A DNA stretch of 64,000 nt from Streptomyces sp. NBC_01283. GTDB taxonomy: Bacteria; Actinomycetota; Actinomycetes; Streptomycetales; Streptomycetaceae. The notes beneath the pieces are model-generated. The model was not told where the DNA came from, did not search any database, and saw nothing but the letters and a program-made list of their open reading frames with translations. Positions 50,782 to 60,527 of this stretch are shown one piece after another (the first letter of the stretch is position 1; each line of letters opens with the position of its first letter). The stretch covers positions 2,604,001 to 2,668,000 of the forward strand of contig NZ_CP108430.1 in NCBI RefSeq assembly GCF_041435335.1. The letters run 5' to 3'. The translations under genes and the position numbers were made by a program.

Positions 50782-52440
50782 ATGAGCCCGACCTCCCCTG
50801 CCCGACGACTCCGCCTCGGCCTGCCGCGGCGCGTCTTCTCGCAGGTCCTGCTGATGCAGCTGGCGATCGCCGCCGGGGTCGCCGTGCTCGCCACGGGGCT
50901 CTTCCTCGCGCCGCTCAGCGATCAGCTGGACGACCAGGCGATGCGCCGCGCGCTCGCCATCGCGCAGACCACGGCCGCCCAGCCGCAGATCGCCGATGAC
51001 CTGCGCTCCTCGAAGCCGGCCGTCGACGGGCCCGTGCAGACGGAAGCGGAACGGATCCGGCGCGCCAGCGGCGCCGAGTACGTCGTGATCATGAACAAGG
51101 ACGGCGTGCGCTGGTCCCACACCGACCACGACGAGATCGGCCGGGTCGTCTCCACCGACCCCAGCGACGCGCTCGCCGGGGACGAGGTCATGGAGATCGA
51201 CGACGGCACCCTGGGCCGCTCGGCCCGCGGCAAGGTGCCGCTGCGGGACATCGACGGGGACATCGTGGGCGCCGTCTCCGTGGGCATCGAGTACGACAGC
51301 GTCCGCGCCCGGTTGATCCACGCGATCCCAGGGCTCTTCGCCTACGCGGGCGGGGCGCTCGCCGTCGGTGCCCTCGCCGCCTATCTGATCTCACGCAGGG
51401 TACAGCGGCAGACCCGTGACCTGGCCTTCTCCGATATCTCGGCCCTCCTTGCCGAACGCGAGGCCATGCTGCACAGCATCCGCGAAGGCGTGGTGGCACT
51501 GGATCGCGCCGGTCGCGTCCGACTCCTCAACGACGAGGCCCAGCGCCTCCTCGGCATCGGAACGGAAGCCATCGGGCAACCGCTCGACACCGCGCTCGGC
51601 CCGGGACGTACGACCGACGTGCTCGCCGGACGGGTCACCGGCACCGACCTCCTGACCGTGCGCGGCCAGCGCGTCCTGGTCGCCAACCGCATGCCCACGG
51701 ACGACGGGGGCGCCGTCGCCACCCTGCGCGACCGCACCGAACTGGAGCAGCTGGGCCGCGAACTGGACTCCACCCGCGGCCTCATCGACGCACTGCGCGC
51801 CCAGGACCACGAACACGCCAACCGCATGCACACCCTGCTCGGCCTCCTGGAGCTGGAGATGTACGAGGAGGCGGCGGAGTTCGTCGGCGAGGTGGCGGGC
51901 GCGCACCGGGTGACCGCCGAGCAGATCACGGAGAAGATCGGCGATCCGCTGCTCGCCGCCCTCCTGGTGGGCAAGGCCACAGTCGCCGCCGAGCGCGGGG
52001 TCGCCCTCGCCGTCCCGCGCGAGACCGCGCTGCCCGACCGGCTGATCGACCCGGGCGGCCTGGTCACCATCGTCGGCAACCTCGTAGACAACGCACTCGA
52101 CGCGGCGGCGGGCACGCCCCACGCGCGCGTGGAGGTCGATGTGCGCACCGAGGGGCGCGCCGTCGTCCTTCGGGTGAGCGACACGGGCCCTGGCGTACCG
52201 CCCGAGCAACGCGAGACGATCTTCATGGAGGGCTGGTCCACCAAGGAGCCTCCGGCACACGGCAAGCGCGGCATCGGGCTCGCCCTGGTCCGCAGGCTCG
52301 CCGAGCGGCAAGGGGGCAGCGCACGGGCCGACGCGTCGCCCGACGGGGGCGCCGAGTTCACCGTCGTCCTGCCCGAAGCCCTCGCCCAGGCCGAGCTGGC
52401 CCCCACGTCCGAACTGGCCCCCACGGAGGAGACACGATGA
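50782..52440 (+). CDS. CitA/DcuS-type sensor histidine kinase
   Basis: 552 residues. Two membrane helices (about 26-46 and 180-200) enclose an extracytoplasmic PAS/Cache domain of about 135 residues; a cytoplasmic PAS-like region follows, then the diagnostic H-box with H343-E344-H345-A-N (QDHEHANRMHTLLGLLEL) and an ATPase domain (GNLVDNALDAA, GKRGIGLALVRRL). This subfamily senses citrate, C4-dicarboxylates or malate. Overlaps the regulator gene by four bases (ATGA). Near citrate synthase and acetate symporter genes. Confidence 0.9.
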   Translation: MSPTSPARRLRLGLPRRVFSQVLLMQLAIAAGVAVLATGLFLAPLSDQLDDQAMRRALAIAQTTAAQPQIADDLRSSKPAVDGPVQTEAERIRRASGAEYVVIMNKDGVRWSHTDHDEIGRVVSTDPSDALAGDEVMEIDDGTLGRSARGKVPLRDIDGDIVGAVSVGIEYDSVRARLIHAIPGLFAYAGGALAVGALAAYLISRRVQRQTRDLAFSDISALLAEREAMLHSIREGVVALDRAGRVRLLNDEAQRLLGIGTEAIGQPLDTALGPGRTTDVLAGRVTGTDLLTVRGQRVLVANRMPTDDGGAVATLRDRTELEQLGRELDSTRGLIDALRAQDHEHANRMHTLLGLLELEMYEEAAEFVGEVAGAHRVTAEQITEKIGDPLLAALLVGKATVAAERGVALAVPRETALPDRLIDPGGLVTIVGNLVDNALDAAAGTPHARVEVDVRTEGRAVVLRVSDTGPGVPPEQRETIFMEGWSTKEPPAHGKRGIGLALVRRLAERQGGSARADASPDGGAEFTVVLPEALAQAELAPTSELAPTEETR

Positions 52441-53117
52441 TCGAGGTGCTCGTCGTGGACGACGACGTCCGGGTCGCGGACGTCAACGCCGCCTACGTGG
52501 CGAAGGTCCCCGGCTTCCGGGTGGCCGCGAAGGCCCACAGCGCGGCCGAGGCGCTGCGGCTCGTCGATGAGCTCCCCGTCGACCTGGTGCTCCTCGACCA
52601 CTACCTGCCGGACGAGACGGGTCTCGCGGTGGTCCGTACGCTGCGTGAGCGCGGCCACCAGACCGACGTGATCATGGTGACCGCCGCGCGCGATGTGGCC
52701 ACCGTCCAGGCCGCGATGCGCCACGGCGCCCTGCAGTACCTGGTCAAGCCGTTCTCCTACGCGGGACTTCGCGCGAAGCTCGACGCGTACGCGACCTTGC
52801 GCCGCACGCTGGACGGCGGGGGTGAGGCCGAGCAGGCCGAAGTCGACCGCATCTTCGGCGCACTGTCGGCGACTCCGGCACCGGAGCTGCCCAAAGGGCA
52901 CTCCCCCACCACGGCCGAGCTGGTCCGCAGGGCCCTGATGGGCGCGGAAGGGCCGCTGTCCGCCCAGGAGCTGGCCGACCGCACCCGGTTGAGCCGCCAG
53001 ACCGCCCAGCGCTATCTGAAGCTTCTGGAGCGCTCCGGCCGGGTCCGGCTCAGCCTCAAGTACGGCGACACGGGCCGCCCGGAGCACCGCTACGAATGGG
53101 CGTCGAGCGCTTCCTAG
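52437..53117 (+). CDS. CitB/DcuR-type response regulator
   Basis: 226 residues. Receiver (VVDDD, LLDHYLPDETG with the acceptor Asp, LVKPF) joined to a C-terminal helix-turn-helix (LSAQELADRTRLSRQTAQRYLKLLERSGRV core LSRQTAQRYL) typical of CitB/DcuR regulators. Partner of the sensor it overlaps. Probable targets: the convergent acetate-type symporter or the citrate synthase genes upstream. Confidence 0.9.
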   Translation: MIEVLVVDDDVRVADVNAAYVAKVPGFRVAAKAHSAAEALRLVDELPVDLVLLDHYLPDETGLAVVRTLRERGHQTDVIMVTAARDVATVQAAMRHGALQYLVKPFSYAGLRAKLDAYATLRRTLDGGGEAEQAEVDRIFGALSATPAPELPKGHSPTTAELVRRALMGAEGPLSAQELADRTRLSRQTAQRYLKLLERSGRVRLSLKYGDTGRPEHRYEWASSAS

Positions 53118-53126
53118 CGGAACCTC

Positions 53127-53163
53127 CGCGGGAGGGCTTTGCGAGACCCTCGCGGGAGGGCTT
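53127..53163. repeat. Direct repeat between regulator and symporter genes
   Basis: CGCGGGAGGGCTT occurs at 53127 and again at 53151, 24 bases apart, in the short gap between convergent genes. No good terminator hairpin accompanies it; meaning unknown. Confidence 0.5.
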
Positions 53164-53177
53164 GCACACCGCGGCCC

Positions 53178-54770
53178 TCACACCGCTCCCGCCCCGGTGA
53201 GCGACCGCACCTCGGTCTCCGCGTGCTTGGCCTCGTCGGCGGGCTCCGCCGAGGTGACCGTGCCCAGCCATCCGGCGAGGAAGCCCAGCGGGATGGAGAC
53301 GAGCCCCGGGTTCTCCAGCGGGAAGTACTGGAAGTCCACCCCGGGGAACAGGGAGCTCGGCCCTCCGGAGACGACGGGTGACAGCACGACGAGCGCCAGG
53401 GAGGGCACCAGGCCGCCGTAGACGGACCAGACCGCGCCCCGCGTGGTGAAGTTCCGCCAGAACAGCGAGTAGAGCAGCACGGGCAGATTCGCGGACGCGG
53501 CCACCGCGAAGGCGAGACCCACCAGGAACGCCACGTTGAGATCGCGGGCGAGCAGCCCCAGGCCGATCGCGACCACACCGATCCCGGCAGCCGCGAGGCG
53601 TGCCACCGCCACCTCGCTGCGCGGCTTCGCGTGCTTGCGCCGCAGCGACGCGTACAGGTCGTGGGCCACGGACGCCGAGGAGGCGAGCGTGATCCCGGCG
53701 ACGACGGCGAGGATCGTGGCGAAGGCGATCGCGGCGACGACCGCAAAAAGAACCGTTCCGCCTGTGGAGTCCGCGCCGCCGCCCAGATCGAGCGCGAGCA
53801 GGGGAACTGCCGTGTTCCCCGCGGCATTCGATCCCCGTACGGCGTCGGAGCCCACGATCGCGGCGGCGCCGAAGCCGAGCACGATCGTCATCAGGTAGAA
53901 GCTGCCGATGAGACCGATGGACCAGACGACGGAGCGGCGGGCGGCCCGCGCGGTCGGCACCGTGTAGAAGCGGGAGAGGATGTGCGGCAGCCCGGCCGTG
54001 CCGAGGACGAGCGCGAGCCCGAGGCTGATGAAGTCCAGGCGCGAGGTCCAGTCACCGCCGTACTTCAGTCCGGGCGCGAGGAACTTGCTGCCGTGTCCGC
54101 TGCGGTCGGCCGCGGTCCGCAGCAAGTGGTCGAAGTCGCCGTGGAAACGCACCAGCACGAGCACGGTCAGCGCGATCGCACCGCACATCAGCAGGACCGC
54201 CTTGACGATCTGGATCCAGGTGGTGGCTCGCATCCCTCCCAACGACACATAGATGACCATGAGCGCGCCGACGCCGATGACCGTCCAGGCCTGCGCCGCC
54301 CCGCTCGTCCCGCCGAGCAACAGCGCCACCAGTGAGCCCGCCCCCACCATCTGCGCCACCAGATAGAGAACGGACACGGTCACGGAGGAAGTTCCCGCCG
54401 CGATACGCACGGGCCGCTCCCTCATCCGGGAGGCGACGACATCGGCGAGCGTGAACCGGCCGCAGTTGCGCACCAGTTCGGCCACCAGGAACAGCACGAC
54501 CAGCCAGGCGACGAGGAAGCCCACCGAGTAGAGCAGCCCGTCGTACCCGAAGAGCGCGATCAGTCCGGAGATGCCGAGGAAGGAGGCGGCCGACATGTAG
54601 TCGCCCGCGATGGCGAATCCATTCTCCATGGGCGAGAAGAGCCGCCCGCCGGCATAGAACTCCTCCGCCGAGCCGTGTCGGTTCCGGCTCACCCATGTCG
54701 TGATGGCGAGCGTGACGGCCACGAACACGCCGAAGAGCAGCAGTGCGAGCGTCTGGTGGTCCGCGGTCAT
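53178..54770 (-). CDS. Sodium:solute (acetate/ActP-type) symporter
   Basis: 530 residues, SSS family, about thirteen membrane helices. Typical elements: SAEEFYAGGR, the Na-site helix AGDYMSAASFLGISG, GLPHILSRFYTVP and PENPGLVSIPLGFL-like C-terminus. Imports acetate or a small carboxylate. Overlaps its DUF485 partner gene by four bases (ATGA), the usual ActP arrangement. Convergent with the CitB-type regulator. Confidence 0.92.
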   Translation of the reverse strand: MTADHQTLALLLFGVFVAVTLAITTWVSRNRHGSAEEFYAGGRLFSPMENGFAIAGDYMSAASFLGISGLIALFGYDGLLYSVGFLVAWLVVLFLVAELVRNCGRFTLADVVASRMRERPVRIAAGTSSVTVSVLYLVAQMVGAGSLVALLLGGTSGAAQAWTVIGVGALMVIYVSLGGMRATTWIQIVKAVLLMCGAIALTVLVLVRFHGDFDHLLRTAADRSGHGSKFLAPGLKYGGDWTSRLDFISLGLALVLGTAGLPHILSRFYTVPTARAARRSVVWSIGLIGSFYLMTIVLGFGAAAIVGSDAVRGSNAAGNTAVPLLALDLGGGADSTGGTVLFAVVAAIAFATILAVVAGITLASSASVAHDLYASLRRKHAKPRSEVAVARLAAAGIGVVAIGLGLLARDLNVAFLVGLAFAVAASANLPVLLYSLFWRNFTTRGAVWSVYGGLVPSLALVVLSPVVSGGPSSLFPGVDFQYFPLENPGLVSIPLGFLAGWLGTVTSAEPADEAKHAETEVRSLTGAGAV

Positions 54771-55318
54771 CGCTCACTCCCCCGGGCAGGCTCCTGCTCG
54801 CCCCGCCGGTCGTGTTCCCGTTGCGCGAGGACCCTTCTCTGGTCCTGTTCGCGCTTCTGCTCGAACACGGCCCACCGCAGATCGAGCGCCGCGTGATCCC
54901 TCCTGAGTCGGGCGTGCCGGGCATACGCCCAGGTCAGCAGGAAAGTCGTGAGGAACTGTCCGAGCCCGGCGAGCATGGCGACGTTCACGGCTCCGGCGAC
55001 GGGCCGCGCCATCAGCCCCGGTGCCGTCGTCGCCGTCACCACATACGCGACGTACCAGGTGAAGAAGAGCGCCACCCCGGGGACGACGAACCGCCGGTAC
55101 CGGCCGCGCACCTCCTGGAAGGCAGCACTGCGCTGGACCTCCAGATAGATGTCGGCCGCGGTCGCGAGCCGCTCCGGCGCGGCTCGGGGCGGCGCCACGG
55201 GCGCCGGCGCACCCGTGCCGTCCAACTCGCCCCAGCCGGACGCAAGCGCGTCGTACCAGGGATCCCTCGGATCACCGGTCCGCGCCTGCCCCGCATCGCG
55301 CCCGTCGTGCTTCTCCAC
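54767..55318 (-). CDS. DUF485 membrane protein (ActP partner)
   Basis: 183 residues. Two membrane helices (VVPGVALFFTWYVAYVVTA; LAGLGQFLTTFLLTWAYARH) in the DUF485 core (about 70-150), with an extended Pro/Ala N-terminus and a basic C-terminal helix. GTG 55318 follows AAGGAG; an earlier in-frame start at 55360 is less supported. Expected to aid symporter assembly or function. Confidence 0.88.
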   Translation of the reverse strand: MEKHDGRDAGQARTGDPRDPWYDALASGWGELDGTGAPAPVAPPRAAPERLATAADIYLEVQRSAAFQEVRGRYRRFVVPGVALFFTWYVAYVVTATTAPGLMARPVAGAVNVAMLAGLGQFLTTFLLTWAYARHARLRRDHAALDLRWAVFEQKREQDQRRVLAQREHDRRGEQEPARGSER

Positions 55319-55443
55319 CGAACTCTCCTTGTCCGCAGCCTTGTTCGGCCGCGTGCCCAAGGATGGACAGATCGGGAAGATCCCTGACTCTTCTCTCTCT
55401 GCTCTTCACCCCATCAGGTGAAGGGCCGCATCGAAGACCCCAC

Positions 55444-56136
55444 TCAGCCGGGCCTGACCGTCGGCGGCTTGGCGAGCCCGTGGCCATAGGCGTAACGGAC
55501 CGCCTGCGCACGGTCCTTGAGGCCCGTCTTGGCGAAGAGATTGTTGATGTGTGTCTTCACCGTCGCGGTGGAGACCTGCATCGCGCGGGCGATCTCCTGG
55601 TTCGTCATCCCTTCGGCGATCAGGACCAGCACTTCGGTCTCGCGCGTGGTGAGGCCGTCGGGCGGCTCCGGTGCGGGTGCGGGCTGCTCGGGCTCCGACA
55701 GCCGCTCCAGCAACCGCCGCTGGATCCGGGGCGAGAGGCCCGCGTCGCCCGAGAGCACGTCCTCGACGGCGCGCACGATCTCGTCCCCACCGGCGTCCTT
55801 GGTGAGATAGCCGCGCGCACCGGCTCTCAGCGCGGGGAAGAGCGAGTCGTCGTCCGCGAACGTGGTCAGCACGACGACCTGCGTCCCTGGGTACTCGGCG
55901 CGGATCCGGCGGGTGGCCTCCGCACCGTCCACCCGCGGCATGCGCAGGTCCATCAGGACGACATCCGGGGCGAGTTCCGCGACGAGCCGCACGGCCTCCT
56001 CGCCGTCGCCCCCGGAGCCCACGACCTCGATACCGGGCAACAGCCCCAGCAGCATCACGATGCCCTCGCGCACCACCGTCTGGTCGTCGACCACGACCAC
56101 CCGCGCCGGCGCCTTGGCGCCGCCCTCCCCCGTCAT
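55444..56136 (-). CDS. NarL/LuxR-family response regulator
   Basis: 230 residues. Receiver with VVDDQ, acceptor Asp in VVLMDLRMPRVDG and Lys in LTKDAGG; C-terminal LuxR HTH (LTTRETEVLVLIAEGMTNQE, then IARAMQVSTATVKTHINNL). Overlaps the kinase gene by four bases. Target unknown. Confidence 0.9.
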   Translation of the reverse strand: MTGEGGAKAPARVVVVDDQTVVREGIVMLLGLLPGIEVVGSGGDGEEAVRLVAELAPDVVLMDLRMPRVDGAEATRRIRAEYPGTQVVVLTTFADDDSLFPALRAGARGYLTKDAGGDEIVRAVEDVLSGDAGLSPRIQRRLLERLSEPEQPAPAPEPPDGLTTRETEVLVLIAEGMTNQEIARAMQVSTATVKTHINNLFAKTGLKDRAQAVRYAYGHGLAKPPTVRPG

Positions 56137-57275
56137 GTGGGCACCTTCAGCGTCACGATGAACCCCTCCTCGCCAGGCCCGGCCGTCAGTGAGCCGCCCA
56201 GCAGCTCCGCCCGCTCCCGCATGCCGATCAGACCGTACCCGGCCCCGGACGCCGCCAGTTCGCCCGGCGGTCCGCCGGAGTCCCGTATGTCCAGCGTCAC
56301 TTCCCCCTCTTCGTACGCGAGACGCACGAACACCTTGGCGCCCGGAGCGTGTTTGCGGACATTCGTCAGGGCCTCCTGCGCGACCCGGCGCACCGCCTGA
56401 GACGCCTCTGCGGGCAGAGCCCGCCGCGAGCCCGTCACGGACACCGAAGCCCTGTCCGAGACGACCAGCTCACGCAGGAAGTCCTCGACGGGCGTCATCT
56501 CGCCGCGCAGCGCGGAGAGCGCCTGCCGGGTCTCCGCGAGCCCTTCTCGGGCCATGGAGCGCGCCGCCACCACCCGGTCGAGTATCTGCTCGCGCGTCGC
56601 GTCACCTTCGATCAGCAGACGTGCCGCCTCCAAGTGGACGAGCTGCGCGGAAAGGCTGTGCGCGAGCACGTCATGGATCTCCCTGGCGATGCGCGCCCGC
56701 TCCGCCAGGGCGGCCGTCTCGGCCTCCGCGGTGCGGGCGGCCCGCTCCTGGGCGAGCAACCGATGGGCGTTGCCCCGCGCGTCGGCATCGAGCCGCAGCG
56801 TGTATCCGGCCAGCGCGAGGCCGACGACGATGAGGGCCGTGACGAGCCAGCTGTCGTCGTTATGTGTCGCGAACGCGGCCAGCGCCAAAGGCATGCAGCC
56901 CGCGGCCACCACAAGGGGCAGTCGCTCCAGGGCCAGGAAGGCGGCGCCGCACCAGAGGACGAGAGCCAGCACACTCCAGCCGCCCAGCTGCGCGGCGTAC
57001 CCCGACCCCACCAGGAGGGCCAGCAGAGTGACCGAAGGCCACAGCCGATGGTCGAAGGACGTACGGAGGAACGCCCAGACGAGCCCGCCGCACAGCACGA
57101 CCAGACCGACCCCGGCCGCCAGGCGCCAGCCCCTGTCGTGATGGAACGCGTTCCACAGCAGGCTGCCGCCGATCGCCACCCGCAGGACCCTGACGAACCA
57201 CAGTCGGGCGACGCTCTGCCCCTCCCGGGTGAGCCCTTCCCGGGAGGGCCATCTCATCCACCGGTCCGAGATCAC
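56133..57275 (-). CDS. NarL-type sensor histidine kinase
   Basis: 380 residues. Four to six N-terminal membrane helices (e.g. LLWNAFHHDRGWRLAAGVGL, VLALVLWCGAAFLALERL), HisKA_3 H-box REIHDVLAHSLSAQLVHLE and ATPase domain (VRRVAQEALTNVRKHAPG, GYGLIGMRERAELLGG). No large extracytoplasmic domain, so it may sense within the membrane. GTG 57275 behind GGAAGGA overlaps the upstream membrane-protein stop (GTGA). Confidence 0.88.
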   Translation of the reverse strand: MISDRWMRWPSREGLTREGQSVARLWFVRVLRVAIGGSLLWNAFHHDRGWRLAAGVGLVVLCGGLVWAFLRTSFDHRLWPSVTLLALLVGSGYAAQLGGWSVLALVLWCGAAFLALERLPLVVAAGCMPLALAAFATHNDDSWLVTALIVVGLALAGYTLRLDADARGNAHRLLAQERAARTAEAETAALAERARIAREIHDVLAHSLSAQLVHLEAARLLIEGDATREQILDRVVAARSMAREGLAETRQALSALRGEMTPVEDFLRELVVSDRASVSVTGSRRALPAEASQAVRRVAQEALTNVRKHAPGAKVFVRLAYEEGEVTLDIRDSGGPPGELAASGAGYGLIGMRERAELLGGSLTAGPGEEGFIVTLKVPT

Positions 57276-57784
57276 ACGGGGTCCTTCCGCATCGGCTCGT
57301 ACGCCGCGTCCGCAACACCGTACGCCGGGCGGAGCAGGCCGGCCCGCTGCGCCAGCATGCCGCTGCGCACCAAGAGGGTGGCCGCGAGCGCCAGCATCAG
57401 CGCGGCACTGCCCTGCCGCACCCCTAGCAGCGCGCCGACGCCGAACAGGCCGAGCCGCAGCGCGATACCGGCGCCCCAGACGATGGCGGTGGCCTTGGTC
57501 CCCTTGCCCCACACGGCACCGTCAGGCGCTGTCCATACGTGCGTGGTCCGCGCCCAGCCGAAGCCGATGGCCAGACCGACGAGAAGCTCCGCGGCGAGCA
57601 GAACGACAGCCGCCGTCCGGTGGTGGGGGTCCAGCACGTCGGGCTCGCGCACGGCCATGAAGACCAGCACGGCGGGTATGACCCACCAGCGCCTGTCCGC
57701 GGTGATCTGCTGCGCCTTGAACTGGCGCACGATGACGAGCGCGACTACTGCGCAGACCACCAGACCATTGGTGAGCCCAGACAT
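57272..57784 (-). CDS. DUF1453/CcdC-like membrane protein
   Basis: 170 residues with four to five helices (NGLVVCAVVALVIVRQF, WWVIPAVLVFMAV, TAAVVLLAAELLVGLAIGFG, AIVWGAGIALRLGLFGVGALL). First gene of a membrane protein-kinase-regulator operon joined by four-base overlaps. The arrangement suggests it helps the sensor detect its stimulus. Precise role unknown. Confidence 0.82.
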   Translation of the reverse strand: MSGLTNGLVVCAVVALVIVRQFKAQQITADRRWWVIPAVLVFMAVREPDVLDPHHRTAAVVLLAAELLVGLAIGFGWARTTHVWTAPDGAVWGKGTKATAIVWGAGIALRLGLFGVGALLGVRQGSAALMLALAATLLVRSGMLAQRAGLLRPAYGVADAAYEPMRKDPV

Positions 57785-57887
57785 GACGGCCTCCGTGGGG
57801 CGAGGAAGAGCGGAGCCGATCCGATGGGGATCGACACCTTCGACGCTACGGAAAAGACCTGGTCAGGGCATCGGAGCAGGGGTGGAA

Positions 57888-57916
57888 CGTGGGTGGAGCC
57901 AAGGGCTCCACCCACG
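57888..57916 (-). terminator. Terminator after parE
   Basis: CGTGGGTGGAGCC pairs perfectly (13 bp) with GGCTCCACCCACG across an AAG loop, about 50 bases past the parE stop. GGGTGGAG occurs once more just beside it. Confidence 0.82.
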
Positions 57917-57964
57917 GGTGGAGTGCGTTTCGCGCGAGCGGAACACACCAGCCTCGCGGGAGCG

Positions 57965-60088
57965 CTACGCGTCGATGCGCGAACGGTCCAGCGTCGCCGC
58001 CGAGCTCGTGATGAATTCCTTGCGGGGCGCGACGTCGTTGCCCATCAGCAGATCGAAGACCTGCTCGGCAGCGTCCAGGTCGCCGATGTTGACCCGCCGC
58101 AGCGTGCGGTAGCGGGGGTCCATGGTGGTCTCCGCCAGCTGGTCCGCGTCCATCTCGCCGAGGCCCTTGTAGCGCTGGATGGAGTCCTTGAAGCGGATCC
58201 CCTTGCGCTGGTACTCCAGGAGCGTCTCGCGCAGCTCGTTGTCCGAGTACGTGTAGACGTACTTGTCCTGGCCCTTCTTCGGCTGCACCAGCTCGATCCG
58301 GTGCAGGGGCGGCACGGCCGCGAAGACCCGGCCCGCCTCCACCATCGGACGCATGTAGCGCTGGAAGAGGGTGAGCAGCAGGATCCGGATGTGAGCGCCG
58401 TCGACGTCGGCGTCGACAAGAAGAATGATCTTCCCGTAGCGCGCCGCGTCGATGTCGAAGGTCCGGCCGGAACCAGCCCCTATGACCTGGATGATCGCGC
58501 CGCACTCGGCGTTCTTCAGCATGTCCGTCACGGACGCCTTCTGAACGTTGAGAATCTTGCCGCGGATGGGCAGGAGGGCCTGGAACTCGGAGTTCCGCGC
58601 CAGCTTGGCGGTGCCGAGCGCCGAGTCTCCCTCGACGATGAAAAGCTCGCTGCGCTCCACGTCGTCACTGCGGCAGTCGGCGAGCTTCGCGGGCAGCGAG
58701 GAGGACTCCAGGGCCGTCTTCCGGCGCTGGGCGTCCTTGTGCTGCCGGGCCGCGATGCGCGTGCGGGCCGCGGCGACGGCCTTCTCCATCACGGCGCGCG
58801 CCTGAGCCTTGGCGTCGCGCTTGGTGGACGTCAGGAACGCCTTGAGCTCCTTGGCGACGACGTTGGAGACGATGCGGTTGGCCGCGGAGGTGCCGAGCAC
58901 CTCCTTGGTCTGGCCCTCGAACTGCGGCTCGGCGAGACGCACCGTGACGACCGCGGTCAGCCCCTCCAGGGCGTCGTCCTTGACGATGTCGTCCTCGGCG
59001 ACGCGGAGCACCTTCTGGGTCCGCAGCACCTCGTTCATCGTCTTGGTGAGGGAGCGCTCGAAGCCCGACACATGGGTGCCGCCCTTGGGGGTGGCGATGA
59101 TGTTGACGAAGGACCGCAGCGTCGTGTCGTAGCCCGTGCCCCAGCGCATGGCGACGTCCACGACGAGCTCACGGGTGACCTCGGTGGGGGTCATCTGGCC
59201 GTGGTCGTCGAGGACGGGGACGGTCTCCTTGAAGCTGCCCTGCCCGGTGAGGCGCAGGACGTCGCAGACGGCCTTGTCCTGGGCGAGGTACTCACAGAAC
59301 TCGCTGATGCCGCCGTCGAAGCGGAAGGACTCCTCGCCCTTGGTGCCGCCGTCGCCGAGGCCGTACTCGTCGCGTACGACGATGGTCAGGCCCGGCACCA
59401 GGAACGCGGTCTGCCGGGCACGCTGGTGCAGCGTCTCCAGGTTGAGCTTGGCGTCCTTGAGGAAGATCTGGCGGTCCGCCCAGTAGCGCACCCGCGTGCC
59501 GGTGCGGGTCTTGGGGATCTTCTTGGCCTTGCGCAGCTTGGCCGACGAGTCGAAGTCGGCGTCGGGGCCGGGCTTGGCGAAGGCGCCGGGGACACCGCGA
59601 CGGAAGCTGATCGCGTGGGTGTGCCCCGCGCGGTCCACCTCTACGTCGAGGCGTGCGGACAGGGCATTCACCACGGAGGCACCCACTCCGTGCAGGCCGC
59701 CGGAGGCAGCGTAGGAGCCACCGCCGAACTTGCCGCCCGCGTGGAGCTTCGTCATGACGACCTCGACTCCGGAGAGACCGGTCTTGGGCTCGACATCCAC
59801 CGGGATGCCTCGGCCGTTGTCCCGGACCTCTACGGAGGCGTCGTCGTGGAGGATGACTTCGATGTGGTCGCAGTAGCCGCCCAAGGCCTCGTCGACGGAG
59901 TTGTCGATGATCTCCCAGAGGCAGTGCAGCAGGCCACGGCTGTCCGTCGACCCGATGTACATGCCAGGACGCTTGCGAACGGCCTCAAGCCCCTCCAGGA
60001 CGAGCAGGTGCCGCGCGGTGTAGTTGGAACCGTCCCGGTCTGCTCCGGTCAGCAATGCTGTGGACGGCACGGACGTCTCGGCGGTCAC
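57965..60088 (-). CDS. parE: DNA topoisomerase IV subunit B (ParE)
   Basis: 707 residues; ATPase subunit partnering ParC. GHKL ATP-binding motifs (ETIDNSVDEAL-type reading EIIDNSVDEAL, DNGRGIPVD, GGLHGVGASVVNALS), transducer domain, then TOPRIM (FIVEGDSALG; LLVDADVDGAHI) and the C-terminal KGLGEMDADQL motif. GTG/ATG choice: start 60088 has GAGGAG upstream. Separated from parC by about 13 kb. Confidence 0.95.
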   Translation of the reverse strand: MTAETSVPSTALLTGADRDGSNYTARHLLVLEGLEAVRKRPGMYIGSTDSRGLLHCLWEIIDNSVDEALGGYCDHIEVILHDDASVEVRDNGRGIPVDVEPKTGLSGVEVVMTKLHAGGKFGGGSYAASGGLHGVGASVVNALSARLDVEVDRAGHTHAISFRRGVPGAFAKPGPDADFDSSAKLRKAKKIPKTRTGTRVRYWADRQIFLKDAKLNLETLHQRARQTAFLVPGLTIVVRDEYGLGDGGTKGEESFRFDGGISEFCEYLAQDKAVCDVLRLTGQGSFKETVPVLDDHGQMTPTEVTRELVVDVAMRWGTGYDTTLRSFVNIIATPKGGTHVSGFERSLTKTMNEVLRTQKVLRVAEDDIVKDDALEGLTAVVTVRLAEPQFEGQTKEVLGTSAANRIVSNVVAKELKAFLTSTKRDAKAQARAVMEKAVAAARTRIAARQHKDAQRRKTALESSSLPAKLADCRSDDVERSELFIVEGDSALGTAKLARNSEFQALLPIRGKILNVQKASVTDMLKNAECGAIIQVIGAGSGRTFDIDAARYGKIILLVDADVDGAHIRILLLTLFQRYMRPMVEAGRVFAAVPPLHRIELVQPKKGQDKYVYTYSDNELRETLLEYQRKGIRFKDSIQRYKGLGEMDADQLAETTMDPRYRTLRRVNIGDLDAAEQVFDLLMGNDVAPRKEFITSSAATLDRSRIDA

Positions 60089-60527
60089 GCGGTTCGCTCC
60101 TCGCTGAATTTCAAAAGGGCCCCTTGGGGTAAGGACCCGGCTTCGGTTGCCGCTCAGAGGGTACCGAGGCCTGGTAGAGCCGTTGTAACGCCACCCTCGT
60201 CACAACTCACACTAGTCCAGTGCCGCACGCTTGTTCGATCCCTCGATTGAGTGAAGCGCACGTCACGTTCCCTTCCAGGCATGAACCATTTAGGCTCCGG
60301 GCACGTCCTCATGAACAACCGGCAACCCAGCCGGCGGACGACCGACCTGACAGACAGCGCGAAACCGTACGACACGTAAGAGACGTAATACGGCACATTC
60401 GCCGCCAACCGGCAGCAGACAGCCGCCTCGGAAAAAACTTCGAGGAAAAGCCACGAGCGGGAACGTTTTCGGCCTGGTTGGATGTTGACCCTGGTACGAC
60501 AGCTCGTCGAGCTAGAGAAGAGGCGAC
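60089..60527. other. Control region between parE and the zinc-ribbon gene
   Basis: 439 bases between divergent genes, AT-richer than average. A TTGACC box (60485-60490) with a weak GAGCTA-like -10 18 bases on could be the plus-strand promoter. No gene, riboswitch or strong hairpin seen. Confidence 0.45.

Noticed and set aside
60089..60527. Small protein gene or riboswitch in the parE upstream gap
   Set aside because: No frame with a ribosome site and coding character, and no recognisable aptamer blocks.
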